In this document: positions 11,135 to 18,508 of the stretch, piece after piece
How the letters are laid out: each line of letters starts with the position of its first letter
Numbering within the stretch: the first letter of the stretch is position 1
Program-made: the position numbers and the translations under genes
Virus record (IMG/VR): IMGVR_UViG_3300031841_000388
Location: 1 to 32,448 of that record
Source of the DNA: a virus
Length of the DNA stretch: 32,448 nt
Reading direction: 5' to 3' (one strand)
Notes under the pieces: generated by a model
What the model was told of the DNA's origin: nothing
The model's database searches: none
Seen by the model: only the letters and a program-made list of their open reading frames with translations

Positions 11135-11268
11135 TGCCTTATGGAAAAGGAACGTATGGTTCTAAGGTTGGAAGACCTAAGAAGAAGACAATGTTGACTG
11201 GGAAGCAGAAGACTTTACCAGCGGCATTGAAGCGGAAGATAATGAAAGCCAAGATGAAAGATGGCTGA
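11134..11268 (+). CDS. 44-residue basic protein
   Basis: Overlaps the previous stop by one base (TGATG), with GGGAGG about 7 bases before its ATG. It starts MPYGKGTYGSKVGRPKKKT and is almost entirely glycine and lysine/arginine rich, a known short phage protein start. Its last bases overlap the next gene by eight. It probably binds nucleic acid; no function is established. Confidence 0.65.
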   Translation: MPYGKGTYGSKVGRPKKKTMLTGKQKTLPAALKRKIMKAKMKDG

Positions 11269-11542
11269 TCGTTCTTTAGCACCGTTAAAGAAGAAAGCGA
11301 CTCTTCTTCGAAGAGAGTTAAAACAACTTGAAGATTCTGCTGGTGTTGGGCTTGCGGATAAAATGCAAGGTAAAGGTGAACGCTTTTCTTCTAAGGATAA
11401 GGGGATAGCAACTAAGGGTGTTATGAAGGTTTTAAACTTTCTTCTTAGCGCAAGAGAAAATCAATTAGTCTCTAGTCCTAGATATAATAGAATACAGGAT
11501 CAGCTGATTGATATACAGGAGAAGATCAGTGGCAGTAAATGA
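11261..11542 (+). CDS. Helical protein of unknown function
   Basis: 93 residues. An N-terminal helix (LAPLKKKATLLRRELKQLED), a glycine-rich loop (GVGLADKMQGKGERF) and a C-terminal helix (NRIQDQLIDIQEKISG) suggest a small helical bundle or coiled coil. The ATG lies eight bases inside the previous gene and the 3' end overlaps the next gene by 14 bases. It belongs to the compact block of small genes between terS and terL. No family is recognised. Confidence 0.65.
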   Translation: MADRSLAPLKKKATLLRRELKQLEDSAGVGLADKMQGKGERFSSKDKGIATKGVMKVLNFLLSARENQLVSSPRYNRIQDQLIDIQEKISGSK

Positions 11543-11696
11543 GGCTGGTAATTATACTAAACCAAAAATGAGAGCGACTTTGTTTCGCAGAATTAAGGCA
11601 AGAGCGACTCACGGAACAGCGGCTGGTCAGTGGTCTGCTCGAAAGGCGCAGCTTCTTGCCAAGGAATATAAAAAGCGTGGTGGAGGATACAAGTAA
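11529..11696 (+). CDS. Small GQWSARKAQLL-type protein (DUF5872-like)
   Basis: 55 residues from a GTG at 11529, chosen because AGGAGAAG sits about 4 bases upstream and the protein then begins MAVNEAGNYTKPKMR, a start I recognise from phage homologues. GTAAGQWSARKAQLLAKEYK and the end KKRGGGYK give the family pattern G-Q-W-S-A-R-K-A-Q-L-L-x-x-x-Y-K-x-x-G-G-G-Y, often annotated DUF5872 (label from memory). Basic and compact, likely nucleic-acid-binding. Its stop forms TAATG with the next gene. Confidence 0.75.
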   Translation: MAVNEAGNYTKPKMRATLFRRIKARATHGTAAGQWSARKAQLLAKEYKKRGGGYK

Positions 11697-11863
11697 TGAC
11701 GTTTAAAATTGAATGTGCTAGTGCAGGAACTTTTGTTACTACAGTAACAGAATTAATGTATCGAGGAGTTCCATTTGTTTCTAAGGTCGATGATCTTGGT
11801 TACTATACAATTTGGTTGTTGGAGAAACCTGAAGATGAAAGCATCCCAAAAATCGTTGCTTAA
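11696..11863 (+). CDS. 55-residue protein of unknown function
   Basis: Starts in the TAATG overlap with the previous gene and ends TAA at 11861-11863. It encodes MTFKIECASAGTFVTTVTEL, then YRGVPFVSKVDDLGYYTIWL and an acidic tail, a beta-rich pattern of alternating hydrophobic residues. The 3' end overlaps the next gene by 29 bases. It fills what would otherwise be a 140-base gap, and the coupled start supports translation. No family is recognised. Confidence 0.65.
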   Translation: MTFKIECASAGTFVTTVTELMYRGVPFVSKVDDLGYYTIWLLEKPEDESIPKIVA

Positions 11864-12071
11864 TTGGGGCAAGCAAAAGTGGCGCACTAAGTCTGGGAAG
11901 AAGTCTAGTGAGACAGGTGAACGGTACTTACCTAGCGCGGCTATTGCTGCTCTTAGTGATGCTGAATATGCAGCTACAACCCGAGCTAAACGAAAGGGTA
12001 AGGCTAAGGGTAAGCAGTTTGTGGCTCAACCGAAAAAGATTGCTAGGAAAGTAAGGAGATATAGAACGTAA
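11835..12071 (+). CDS. Small basic protein, TKSGKxSxETGERYLPS type
   Basis: 78 residues from ATG 11835; upstream ATG codons were rejected because the family begins near MKASQKSLLNWGKQKWRTKS and GGAG lies about 11 bases before this ATG. The core WRTKSGKKSSETGERYLPSA, then AIAALSDAEYAATTRAKRKG and a lysine-rich end (KQPKKIARK-like, here QPKKIARKVRRY) recurs in marine phages and large DNA viruses. The function is unknown; the charge suggests DNA association. The stop forms TAATG with the next gene. Confidence 0.75.
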   Translation: MKASQKSLLNWGKQKWRTKSGKKSSETGERYLPSAAIAALSDAEYAATTRAKRKGKAKGKQFVAQPKKIARKVRRYRT

Positions 12072-12289
12072 TGGCTTGGTATTTAAAATCAACTGGTGAA
12101 CTCTGGACAGGTCCAACACATGAATTACATGGTTTTACTTGGACTGAAACAAATCATATGAGCTATTCAGTAAAGCTTGTTGAGGGTGATGAACCAGTAA
12201 AAGCAAGAACAAAGAAGGGTAAGTTTAAGGCTGATGATCCTTCTACGCCTAATGTCAATGAATCAAAGACAAAACCAAAGAAATCATGA
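12071..12289 (+). CDS. Small protein of unknown function
   Basis: 72 residues. The N-terminal half contains short beta-like runs (MAWYLKSTGELWTGPTHELH, MSYSVKLVEGDE); the C-terminal half is disordered and lysine-rich (KARTKKGKFKADDPSTPN). Start and stop overlap both neighbours (TAATG before, ATGA after), so it is part of the coupled block leading to the large terminase. No family is recognised. Confidence 0.65.
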   Translation: MAWYLKSTGELWTGPTHELHGFTWTETNHMSYSVKLVEGDEPVKARTKKGKFKADDPSTPNVNESKTKPKKS

Positions 12290-12486
12290 GCTTTATAAAT
12301 ACTTTAAAACCAGAAGATTTAACTCTTCTGCGCGAGGCAGTTAAGAAGGTTCACTTTCATTATGTGGGTGAAAAGCATGGGAAGTCCGCTATTACGAATG
12401 CAATGGCAGATCAGATTATTGATTGGTATGGCCCAGAGGTTGTAGAGAAATCAATGAAGGTATTGGTTGATAAAGGCTTGCGGTGA
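12286..12486 (+). CDS. Small conserved protein upstream of terL
   Basis: 66 residues, helical: LKPEDLTLLREAVKKVHFHY, then AMADQIIDWYGPEVVEKSMK. The pattern LREAVKKVHFxY...ADxIIDxxGPEVxEKxxK is familiar from small genes directly upstream of terL in marine phages. Its stop overlaps the GTG start of terL (GTGA), so it is translated with it. A role as a packaging accessory is plausible from position only. Confidence 0.7.
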   Translation: MSFINTLKPEDLTLLREAVKKVHFHYVGEKHGKSAITNAMADQIIDWYGPEVVEKSMKVLVDKGLR

Positions 12487-14006
12487 TTAACTTTAAATAT
12501 AAACCTGATGGGGAAGTGTTGAAATCTTTTATGAAGACGAACACTTTCTTTCGGGGTATAAGAGGACCAGTAGGATCTGGTAAATCAGTAGGATGTTGCG
12601 TTGAAGTATTTCGCAGAGCTTTGGAACAAAACAAATCTCCAGACGGACTTAGAAAATCCAGATGGGCTATTATACGAAACACAAACCCACAGTTACGAAC
12701 TACAACTATTAAAACATGGCTTGACTGGTTTCCAGAAAACGAATGGGGAAAGTTCACTTGGTCAGTCCCATACACCCACTACATCAAAAAAGGTGACATA
12801 GATCTTGAAGTTATCTTCTTAGCTTTAGACAGACCTGAAGATGTAAAGAAGCTTTTATCTTTAGAACTAACAGGGATCTGGATAAATGAAGCAAGAGAAA
12901 TACCGAAATCTATTATCGATGCTTGTACTATGCGTGTTGGCCGTTATCCTTCAATGCGTGATGGAGGCCCATCTTGGACTGGGGTAATAGCAGATACTAA
13001 CGCTCCAGAAGAAGATCATTGGTGGCCGATTATGGCTGGAGAAGTTCCAATACCAGATCATATTCCTAGAGAGCAAGCAAGGATGCTGGTAAAGCCAGAC
13101 AACTGGGAGTTTTTTACTCAACCTTCTGGAATGTCAGAAGTAAAGAATGAAGAAGGTGAGTTAGAAGATTATACTCCGAATGTTGATGCTGAGAATCAAA
13201 AACACATGATGAAGTCTTATTATCCTAATTTAATAAGGGGTAAAACAAAAAGCTGGATTGATGTGTATGTTATGAATAGGTTGGGACATATCCAAGATGG
13301 AAAGCCTGTTTATCCTATGTTTGCAGCTGATGTGCATATTGCAAAAGAAGAAATACCAATAGCAGCTGGAGTACCAGTATATGTTGGCGTTGACTTTGGT
13401 TTAACCCCTGCTGCGGTTCTTGCTCAGAAGGTGAGAGGTAGATGGCTCGTTCAGTCAGAAATAGTTGCTATAGATATGGGTATCGTTAGATTTGCAGAAG
13501 TACTAAGAAACGAACTCGCAACTCGATTTGCAGCCGCTGGAGAAACTATAATTTATGGAGATCCAGCTGGCGATTTTAGAGCGCAGACTGATGAATCCAC
13601 TCCCTTTCACATTCTGCGCGGTGCTGGCTTGAGGGCTTTTCCTGCGCCTTCCAACTCTGTTGACCTTCGCCTCGAGGCTGTCTCTTCCCAGCTGACCAAG
13701 ATGGTTGAGGGGAAGCCAGCACTATTAATTGACAGGCGATGCCCTCAACTTATTAAGGGTTTTGAAGGTGGTTATGCTTATAAAAGAATGGAGGTGTCTG
13801 GTGAAAGATACGCAGATAAACCAGATAAAAATATGTTTTCTCACGTTCACGATGCTGCTCAATATCTTTTCCTTGGTGCTGGTGAGGGCAGGGCTTTGAT
13901 GAACTCTCAGAAGCCAGCGCAAGTAACAATAGCTAAACGTAACTTTGATGTATTTAACAGAAAACCAAAGGCAAATAGAAAGCAAAGTGTTTGGGCAAGG
14001 ATGTAA
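12483..14006 (+). CDS. terL: Terminase large subunit
   Basis: 507 residues, GTG start overlapping the previous stop. The ATPase has a Walker A GPVGSGKS (28-35), a Walker B-like strand ending in Glu137 (LTGIWINEARE) and a coupling-motif-like DTN (171-173). The RNase H-fold nuclease shows Asp304 (VYVGVDFGLTP), Asp360 (IIYGDPAGDFR) and Asp457 (SHVHDAAQYLF). It pumps DNA into the capsid and cuts concatemers. Length and motif spacing are normal. It acts with the small subunit encoded 2 kb upstream and with the portal encoded next. Confidence 0.93.
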   Translation: MINFKYKPDGEVLKSFMKTNTFFRGIRGPVGSGKSVGCCVEVFRRALEQNKSPDGLRKSRWAIIRNTNPQLRTTTIKTWLDWFPENEWGKFTWSVPYTHYIKKGDIDLEVIFLALDRPEDVKKLLSLELTGIWINEAREIPKSIIDACTMRVGRYPSMRDGGPSWTGVIADTNAPEEDHWWPIMAGEVPIPDHIPREQARMLVKPDNWEFFTQPSGMSEVKNEEGELEDYTPNVDAENQKHMMKSYYPNLIRGKTKSWIDVYVMNRLGHIQDGKPVYPMFAADVHIAKEEIPIAAGVPVYVGVDFGLTPAAVLAQKVRGRWLVQSEIVAIDMGIVRFAEVLRNELATRFAAAGETIIYGDPAGDFRAQTDESTPFHILRGAGLRAFPAPSNSVDLRLEAVSSQLTKMVEGKPALLIDRRCPQLIKGFEGGYAYKRMEVSGERYADKPDKNMFSHVHDAAQYLFLGAGEGRALMNSQKPAQVTIAKRNFDVFNRKPKANRKQSVWARM

Positions 14007-14019
14007 TTTTGTGCGTTGA
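14007..14019 (+). promoter_or_regulatory. Late element TTTTGTGCGTTGA before portal block
   Basis: This 13-mer directly follows the terL stop and is identical to 28972-28984; its first 12 bases also occur at 17248-17259. TTGAAC (14016-14021) could be a -35, with TAGGAA (14041-ish) 18 bases on. AAAAAGGAG follows before the ATG at 14066. Either a promoter or an mRNA-processing site would fit. Confidence 0.5.
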
Positions 14020-14065
14020 ACTTTTTTTGATTATGTGAATAGGAATACGAAAAAGGAGATTTGTT

Positions 14066-14299
14066 ATGTGTTTTGGCGGTGGTGGACCAACCCAACAGGA
14101 AAAAGAGCAAGCAGCTGAACAGCGTGTAGAAGCTGATATTGCAAAACAAGAAGAAATTGAAAAGCGTGCAGAAAAGAAACGTGAAGATATTAGTGAAGCT
14201 TTAGAAGCAAGAACTCAGCGTCAGGGAATGCGCGGTGGTGCTGGCAGACGTTCATTGTTTAGAGCAAGTGGTGCAGGGTTCTTAGGTAGATTTGAATAA
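14066..14299 (+). CDS. MCFGG-type protein upstream of portal
   Basis: 77 residues. MCFGGGGPTQQ is followed by a long charged helix (EKEQAAEQRVEADIAKQEEI then EKRAEKKREDISEALEARTQ) and a basic glycine-rich tail (RGGAGRRSLFRASGAGFLGR). A strong ribosome site (AAAAAGGAG) precedes it, and it abuts the portal gene (overlap of one base, TAATG). Similar proteins with the MC-F/G-G start sit beside portal genes in marine podoviruses; role unknown, possibly in head assembly. It appears paralogous in its first residues to the 10943-11134 product. Confidence 0.75.
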   Translation: MCFGGGGPTQQEKEQAAEQRVEADIAKQEEIEKRAEKKREDISEALEARTQRQGMRGGAGRRSLFRASGAGFLGRFE

Positions 14300-15825
14300 T
14301 GGACAAGCTCGCAAAACAGTACGTTGAAAAGTACAACAAAGCAAAGGCATTCAGAGAAAACTGGGTTCCGCTTTTCGAGGAGTGCTATGAGTATGCACTG
14401 CCACAAAGAGAATCTTTTTATTATGAAGAAGCTGGTCAAAGACGCGATGAAAAGATCTTTGATGAAACTGCTGTTGTTGGCGTACAAGAGTTTGCGAGTA
14501 GATTACAATCTGGCTTAGTTCCTAATTTTGCTCGATGGGCTGATCTTATGTCTGGTAGTGAAGTGCCTCCAGATCAAAGGGAAGAGATTGATAATGAGTT
14601 AGATGAAGTGACTGACTATGTATTTGAGGTACTTCAGAACTCTAATTTTAGCCAAGAGGTACATGAATCATTCATGGACTTGGCTGTCGGGACTGGTGTC
14701 TTGTGTGTCGAAGAGGGCGATGCAATAAATCCAGTGATCTTTTCAGCAATACCGCTTCCTCATGTTGTACTTGACACTGGTCCTGACGATAGAATCGATC
14801 ATGTGTTTCGAGAGCGAAAGAAAGTAAAGTTTGACCACCTTGAGATAATGTATCCTCAGTCTGCCTTTTCGCCAAAAGTGCAGTCTATGATGGGGAAAAA
14901 TCAAGAGACTACCGTTCTGGAAGTTGTTTGTAGAGACTATTCGAAAAGAAATGAAGAGGCTTACATTCATTATGCAATCTGTATGACAACAGAAACAGTA
15001 TTGCATATGAAGGAAATGAAAGGGTTGGGGTCAAATCCATTTATTTGTTTCCGCTGGTCAAAGTGTGCTGGTGAGATTTATGGTCGTGGTCCTTTGCTAA
15101 ATGCACTATCTGCTATTAAAACAACCAATCTAACAATTGAACTTATACTTGAGAATGCACAGATGGCTATCTCTGGTATTTATCAGATGGAAGATGATGG
15201 TGTTATTAACCCAGATACAATTCAACTGGTTCCAGGATCTATTATTCCCAAGGCAATGGGTAGCCAAGGTCTTCAACCATTACAAGCGGCTGGTCGTTTT
15301 GACGTAGCACAGCTAGTGTTAAGTGATATGCGCTTAAATATTAAACGTGCGCTGTACAACGATATGTTAGGAAACCCTGATAAAACTCCAGCAACAGCAA
15401 CAGAAGTTGCGGAACGTATGGCAGATTTATCAAGACGCATTGGTTCTGCATTTGGTAGATTACAGGCAGAACTTGTTCAGCCAGTATTGCAACGTGTTAT
15501 TTATATCCTAAAGAAACAAGGTCGTATTGAAGTTCCAACAGTTAATGGTCGAGAAGTAAAAGTAAGATCTGTTTCTCCATTAGCACAGGCTCAAGCCAAT
15601 CAAGACATTTCAAGTGTTGCTAGGTTTCTTGAACTTGTTGGTGGGGTGTTTGGTCCTGAAATGTTACAGCTTTTAGTTGATGGTGAGCAGACAGCTGTTC
15701 ACTTGGCTAAGAAGTTTGGTGTGCCAGAAAGCTTGATTCGTGATGAAGATCAGCGTAGACAAATAGCTGCAATAGCGCAGCAAATGGCACAACAGCAGGG
15801 AATGAGCATTGAGCAACAAGGTTAA
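14299..15825 (+). CDS. Head-tail connector (portal), T7 gp8-like
   Basis: 508 residues, close to T7 gp8 (536). The N-terminus matches the podovirus head-to-tail connecting family: RENWVPLFEECYEYALPQRE (about 19-38), DETAVVGVQEFASRLQSGLV (55-74), NFARWADLMSG, then MRLNIKRALYNDM and TATEVAERMADLSRRIGSAF (about 363-382). The C-terminus is glutamine-rich. It forms the 12-mer ring through which DNA enters and on which the tail adaptor docks. Coupled to the preceding gene by TAATG; the following gene starts 17 bases before its stop. Confidence 0.92.
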   Translation: MDKLAKQYVEKYNKAKAFRENWVPLFEECYEYALPQRESFYYEEAGQRRDEKIFDETAVVGVQEFASRLQSGLVPNFARWADLMSGSEVPPDQREEIDNELDEVTDYVFEVLQNSNFSQEVHESFMDLAVGTGVLCVEEGDAINPVIFSAIPLPHVVLDTGPDDRIDHVFRERKKVKFDHLEIMYPQSAFSPKVQSMMGKNQETTVLEVVCRDYSKRNEEAYIHYAICMTTETVLHMKEMKGLGSNPFICFRWSKCAGEIYGRGPLLNALSAIKTTNLTIELILENAQMAISGIYQMEDDGVINPDTIQLVPGSIIPKAMGSQGLQPLQAAGRFDVAQLVLSDMRLNIKRALYNDMLGNPDKTPATATEVAERMADLSRRIGSAFGRLQAELVQPVLQRVIYILKKQGRIEVPTVNGREVKVRSVSPLAQAQANQDISSVARFLELVGGVFGPEMLQLLVDGEQTAVHLAKKFGVPESLIRDEDQRRQIAAIAQQMAQQQGMSIEQQG

Positions 15826-16066
15826 TATCGGTATTGATGGATACCAACGAAAATCTGAAGATGATGCAATAATAAGTCAAAATTTTGCACACATATTTGA
15901 AACGCCTACAGGCAAAGAAGTTTTAAAGTATTTACGCTCTATTACCATAGAAATGGTAAATGGGCCTAATGTAACTACGGAAGAGTTACGCCATCAAGAA
16001 GGCCAGCGATTTATTGTTGGCTTGATTGAACAACGTATAGTTCATGGACATAGGAGTAAAAAATGA
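15809..16066 (+). CDS. Small Bbp19-like phage protein
   Basis: 85 residues, TTG start 17 bases inside the portal gene with AGGGA upstream; no in-frame ATG is available earlier or soon after. FETPTGKEVLKYLRSITIEM and RHQEGQRFIVGLIEQRI match a small phage family (F-x-T-P-x-G-x-x-V-L-x-x-L ... R-x-G-x-x-x-x-V-x-x-I-x-x-R) labelled Bbp19-like. It lies between portal and scaffold as in other marine podoviruses. Function not established; minor virion or assembly protein suspected. Confidence 0.7.
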   Translation: MSNKVNIGIDGYQRKSEDDAIISQNFAHIFETPTGKEVLKYLRSITIEMVNGPNVTTEELRHQEGQRFIVGLIEQRIVHGHRSKK

Positions 16067-16803
16067 GCGAAGAACAAACAGCCGTTGAGGTTGCTGAAGC
16101 TGATGGAAGAGATTTTGTAACTGAGCAAGATGTTCAACAAGCAGAAGCTCCAACACCTGAAAGACCAGAGTGGCTTCCTGAAAAGTTTAATACAGCTGAA
16201 GATTTAGCTAAGTCTTATGAAGAGCTTTCAAAAAAACTAGGAAGTAAAGACGAAGATATTCGCAATGAAATTATTAAAGAAATAGAAGCTCAAGCTTTTG
16301 AAGGAAGACCAGATTCTGCTGGAGACTATCAACTTCCAGAATCAATTGACCAAGAAGCAGCTGTTGATAATGAATTATTAAAGTGGTGGTCAGAGCATTC
16401 TTTTGAAAATGGATACTCTCAGGAAGAGTTTCAGCAAGGTATAGAAATGTATGCTCAAGCTGTTTTAGGTAATGAACCTGATATGGATGCTGAAGCTGCA
16501 AAGCTTGGCGATAATGCAGAAGCAAGAATAGAAGCCGCATCTCAGTTTGCAACAAAGTTTTTTCCACAAGAAGCAATCCCAGCTATTGAAAGAATGTGTG
16601 AAAGTCATGAGGGAATCATAGCTCTTGAAGCTATACAGGAAGCAATGAAAGATGGTAACTTTGCTGGAAATACTCAGCCAGCTGCACAAACAAGTGAACG
16701 AGAACTGAGGGAAATGATGAATGACCCAAGATACTGGAAAGACAGAGATCCTAACTTTATCAAGCAAGTTACCGAAGGCTTCCAACAGATCTACAGAAGT
16801 TAA
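16063..16803 (+). CDS. Capsid scaffold protein, T7 gp9-like
   Basis: 246 residues, strongly acidic. ERPEWLPEKFNTAEDLAKSY (about 33-52) is the hallmark N-terminal block of scaffold proteins in these phages, followed by LSKKLGSK. The C-terminus ELREMMNDPRYWKDRDPNFI and KQVTEGFQQIY (about 215-245) is the usual capsid-binding tail. It would line the procapsid and leave before DNA entry. ATGA overlap with the previous gene; an out-of-frame gene starts 83 bases before its stop. Confidence 0.85.
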   Translation: MSEEQTAVEVAEADGRDFVTEQDVQQAEAPTPERPEWLPEKFNTAEDLAKSYEELSKKLGSKDEDIRNEIIKEIEAQAFEGRPDSAGDYQLPESIDQEAAVDNELLKWWSEHSFENGYSQEEFQQGIEMYAQAVLGNEPDMDAEAAKLGDNAEARIEAASQFATKFFPQEAIPAIERMCESHEGIIALEAIQEAMKDGNFAGNTQPAAQTSERELREMMNDPRYWKDRDPNFIKQVTEGFQQIYRS

Positions 16804-17314
16804 AGTATTAAAGAGGGGTGAGTATTACTTAACCCCTTTTACTTTAGATCACTTAGATGAAGTTCAAAAAGGTCTTAGCATTGAGAATAAAAAAGAGCTT
16901 TATTTATTAGGTTATGAAGACATTACCACAGCTTTAGTAGAGATGTCTCAGAAATCAGAAGCTTATCTTTGCAGAAAAAATAACGAAGATTTTATTATGG
17001 TAGGCGGTCTTTGGTTTGGTGAAGACCAAGAATGGCCTCAGATGTTTGCAATGTTTTCTGATAAAATAAAAGAAAACTTTCATGCTATGGCTAGAGGCTC
17101 AAAGATGTTTGTTAATTACTTTGACCAGTGGCATGATGGTTTATCAATGACAATATCGGCTGATTATGAGTTTGTTTTAAACTGGGCTGTATGGCTAGGT
17201 TTTGATCCTGTAGGCATATCTGAAACTAAATATAGTAAATATGTTGATTTTGTGCGTTGCAATTCTGTTAAAAAAAATGTTTACGATGAGACATCACGGC
17301 CCATAATGCACTGA
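16721..17314 (+). CDS. T7 gp13-like / GNAT-fold protein
   Basis: 197 residues from ATG 16721, with GAGGGA eight bases upstream; the first 28 residues overlap the scaffold gene in another frame. The conserved part begins near EVKVLKRGEYYLTPFTLDHL. The alternation EAYLCRKNNEDFIMVGGLWF (about 87-106) and WAVWLGFDPVG (173-183) suggest a degenerate GNAT acetyltransferase fold as in T7 gp13 (DUF2833) proteins, needed for internal core assembly. No canonical acetyl-CoA loop (R/Q-x-x-G-x-G/A) is obvious, so catalysis is doubtful. Position before the capsid gene differs from T7, where gp13 follows gp12. Confidence 0.65.
   Translation: MTQDTGKTEILTLSSKLPKASNRSTEVKVLKRGEYYLTPFTLDHLDEVQKGLSIENKKELYLLGYEDITTALVEMSQKSEAYLCRKNNEDFIMVGGLWFGEDQEWPQMFAMFSDKIKENFHAMARGSKMFVNYFDQWHDGLSMTISADYEFVLNWAVWLGFDPVGISETKYSKYVDFVRCNSVKKNVYDETSRPIMH
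17248..17259 (+). promoter_or_regulatory. Late element TTTTGTGCGTTG upstream of capsid gene
   Basis: Twelve bases identical to the intergenic elements at 14007 and 28972, here within the 3' end of the gp13-like gene (encoding F-V-R-C) and 135 bases before the capsid ATG. The A-run that follows (17271-17278) parallels the T-rich stretches after the other copies. A promoter for the abundant capsid protein would be expected here. Confidence 0.45.
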
Positions 17315-17327
17315 TCGGCCCTTGTAA

Positions 17328-17363
17328 GGACACCCGAATTGATGTGAAAGCGTGGATACCCGA
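17328..17363 (+). repeat. Direct repeats in capsid gene leader
   Basis: The 80-base leader between 17314 and the capsid ATG has GGACACCCGA (17328-17337) and GGATACCCGA (17354-17363), 26 bases apart and differing by one base, and CGGCCC twice (17298 and 17316). No gene is present. They may be part of a translational or RNA-processing signal for the capsid mRNA. Confidence 0.5.
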
Positions 17364-17394
17364 GTAAACTGAAACTTTTAATAGGACTTTAGAA

Positions 17395-18204
17395 ATGGCT
17401 AATACAATTGACCAAGCCTTTATAAAGCAGTTTGAAACAGAAGTTCACATGGCTTATCAGCGTATGGGTTCTAAATTACGGAACACTGTTCGCACAACAA
17501 ATGTGACAGGATCAACTGCACGATTCCAAGTTATTGGAAAAGGCACAGCAAACACAAAATCCAGAAATGGTAATGTAACTCCAATGGAGCTTGCACACAC
17601 TAACGTAGAAGTCACAATGGCTGACTACTATGCACCAGAGTATATCGACAAACTTGATGAGTTGAAAATTAATATCAACGAGCGTCAAGCTGTTGCTCAA
17701 TCTGCTGCTGCTGCTCTAGGTCGTAAGACTGATGAGATTATTACAACAGCAATGGATGCTGGCGCAAACGCAAGCCAAATTCACGATACAGGTTCTGCTC
17801 TTGAAAAAGCAGATCTGCTTTCTCTGTTTGAAACATTTGGTAATGCAGACATCCCAGAAGATGGTCAGCGTTATTTAGCAATGTCACCAGCTGGCTTTGC
17901 TGACTTGTTTGGCATTACAGAGTTTGCATCATCTGACTTTGTTGGTCCTCAAAATCTACCATTTGCTGGTGGCATGACAATGAAAGAGTTCTTGGGCTTC
18001 AAGATCTTTTCAACATCTGCTGTAGCTGGTGGTAAGAACTTTGCATATCATACATCTGCCGTTGGGTTAGGTATTAATGCTGATGTTCAAACTGAGGTAA
18101 ACTACATTGCAGAAAAAGTATCACACTTAACCACATCTATGATGTCTATGGGTTCTGTCGTTATTGATGACGATGGTGTCTATGAAGTCTTAGATAATAA
18201 CTAG
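17395..18204 (+). CDS. Major capsid protein
   Basis: 269 residues. IDQAFIKQFETEVHMAYQRM (about 5-24), LRNTVRTTNV, ADYYAPEYIDKLDELKININ and RYLAMSPAGFADLF match the HK97-fold capsid family (Phage_capsid_2 type) found in small marine tailed phages. The protein is shorter than T7 gp10 (about 345-398 residues), and there is no sign of a frameshift extension. Its position after scaffold, its own leader region and a strong hairpin after the next gene fit very high expression. No N-terminal prohead peptide is apparent. Confidence 0.88.
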   Translation: MANTIDQAFIKQFETEVHMAYQRMGSKLRNTVRTTNVTGSTARFQVIGKGTANTKSRNGNVTPMELAHTNVEVTMADYYAPEYIDKLDELKININERQAVAQSAAAALGRKTDEIITTAMDAGANASQIHDTGSALEKADLLSLFETFGNADIPEDGQRYLAMSPAGFADLFGITEFASSDFVGPQNLPFAGGMTMKEFLGFKIFSTSAVAGGKNFAYHTSAVGLGINADVQTEVNYIAEKVSHLTTSMMSMGSVVIDDDGVYEVLDNN

Positions 18205-18215
18205 GAGATTAAAAT

Positions 18216-18479
18216 ATGGCTTATAGTGCAGCAAATCTTACTCGCCTAGCTGGTGCTTCAAACGGAGATCTTTGGTGGTATAGTTCCGCTGATGCGATTG
18301 CAACTGTTCGAGCATCAGGATACTTTAATGACGCAGCAAGTATGTTGTCTGTTCGTGATATTATCATGGTAACAGATACAAATACTCCAACTGCTCATTT
18401 GTGTATTGTGTTATCAAATACTGGTACTGTTGTTGATGTATCTGATGGTACAGCAATAGCAGAAACCGATACTGACTAA
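18216..18479 (+). CDS. Small virion/head decoration-like protein
   Basis: 87 residues. The pattern MAYSAANLTRLAGASNGDLW, then WYSSADAIATVRASGYFNDA and VVDVSDGTAIAETDTD is a frequent companion of the capsid gene in marine phages: A-x-x-T-V-x-A-x-G-Y-F, then V-x-D, and D-G-T-x-I-x-E-x-D. It is beta-rich with no charge clusters or membrane segment. TAGGAG precedes the ATG. A capsid decoration or head-tail joining role is likely from position and composition but unproven. Confidence 0.75.
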   Translation: MAYSAANLTRLAGASNGDLWWYSSADAIATVRASGYFNDAASMLSVRDIIMVTDTNTPTAHLCIVLSNTGTVVDVSDGTAIAETDTD

Positions 18480-18483
18480 GGGA

Positions 18484-18501
18484 TGGGGGCTTCGGCCCCC
18501 A
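18484..18501 (+). terminator. Terminator-like TTCG hairpin after capsid genes
   Basis: TGGGGGC and GCCCCCA form seven pairs closed by a TTCG tetraloop, eight bases before the next ATG. The tract that follows (ACTTTCT) is only partly T, so it may attenuate rather than end transcription, like the partial terminator after T7 gene 10. Confidence 0.75.
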
Positions 18502-18508
18502 ACTTTCT

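Noticed and set aside
12416-12775. 119-codon minus-strand frame over the start of terL
   Set aside because: Shadow of the terminase gene, whose Walker A region it covers.
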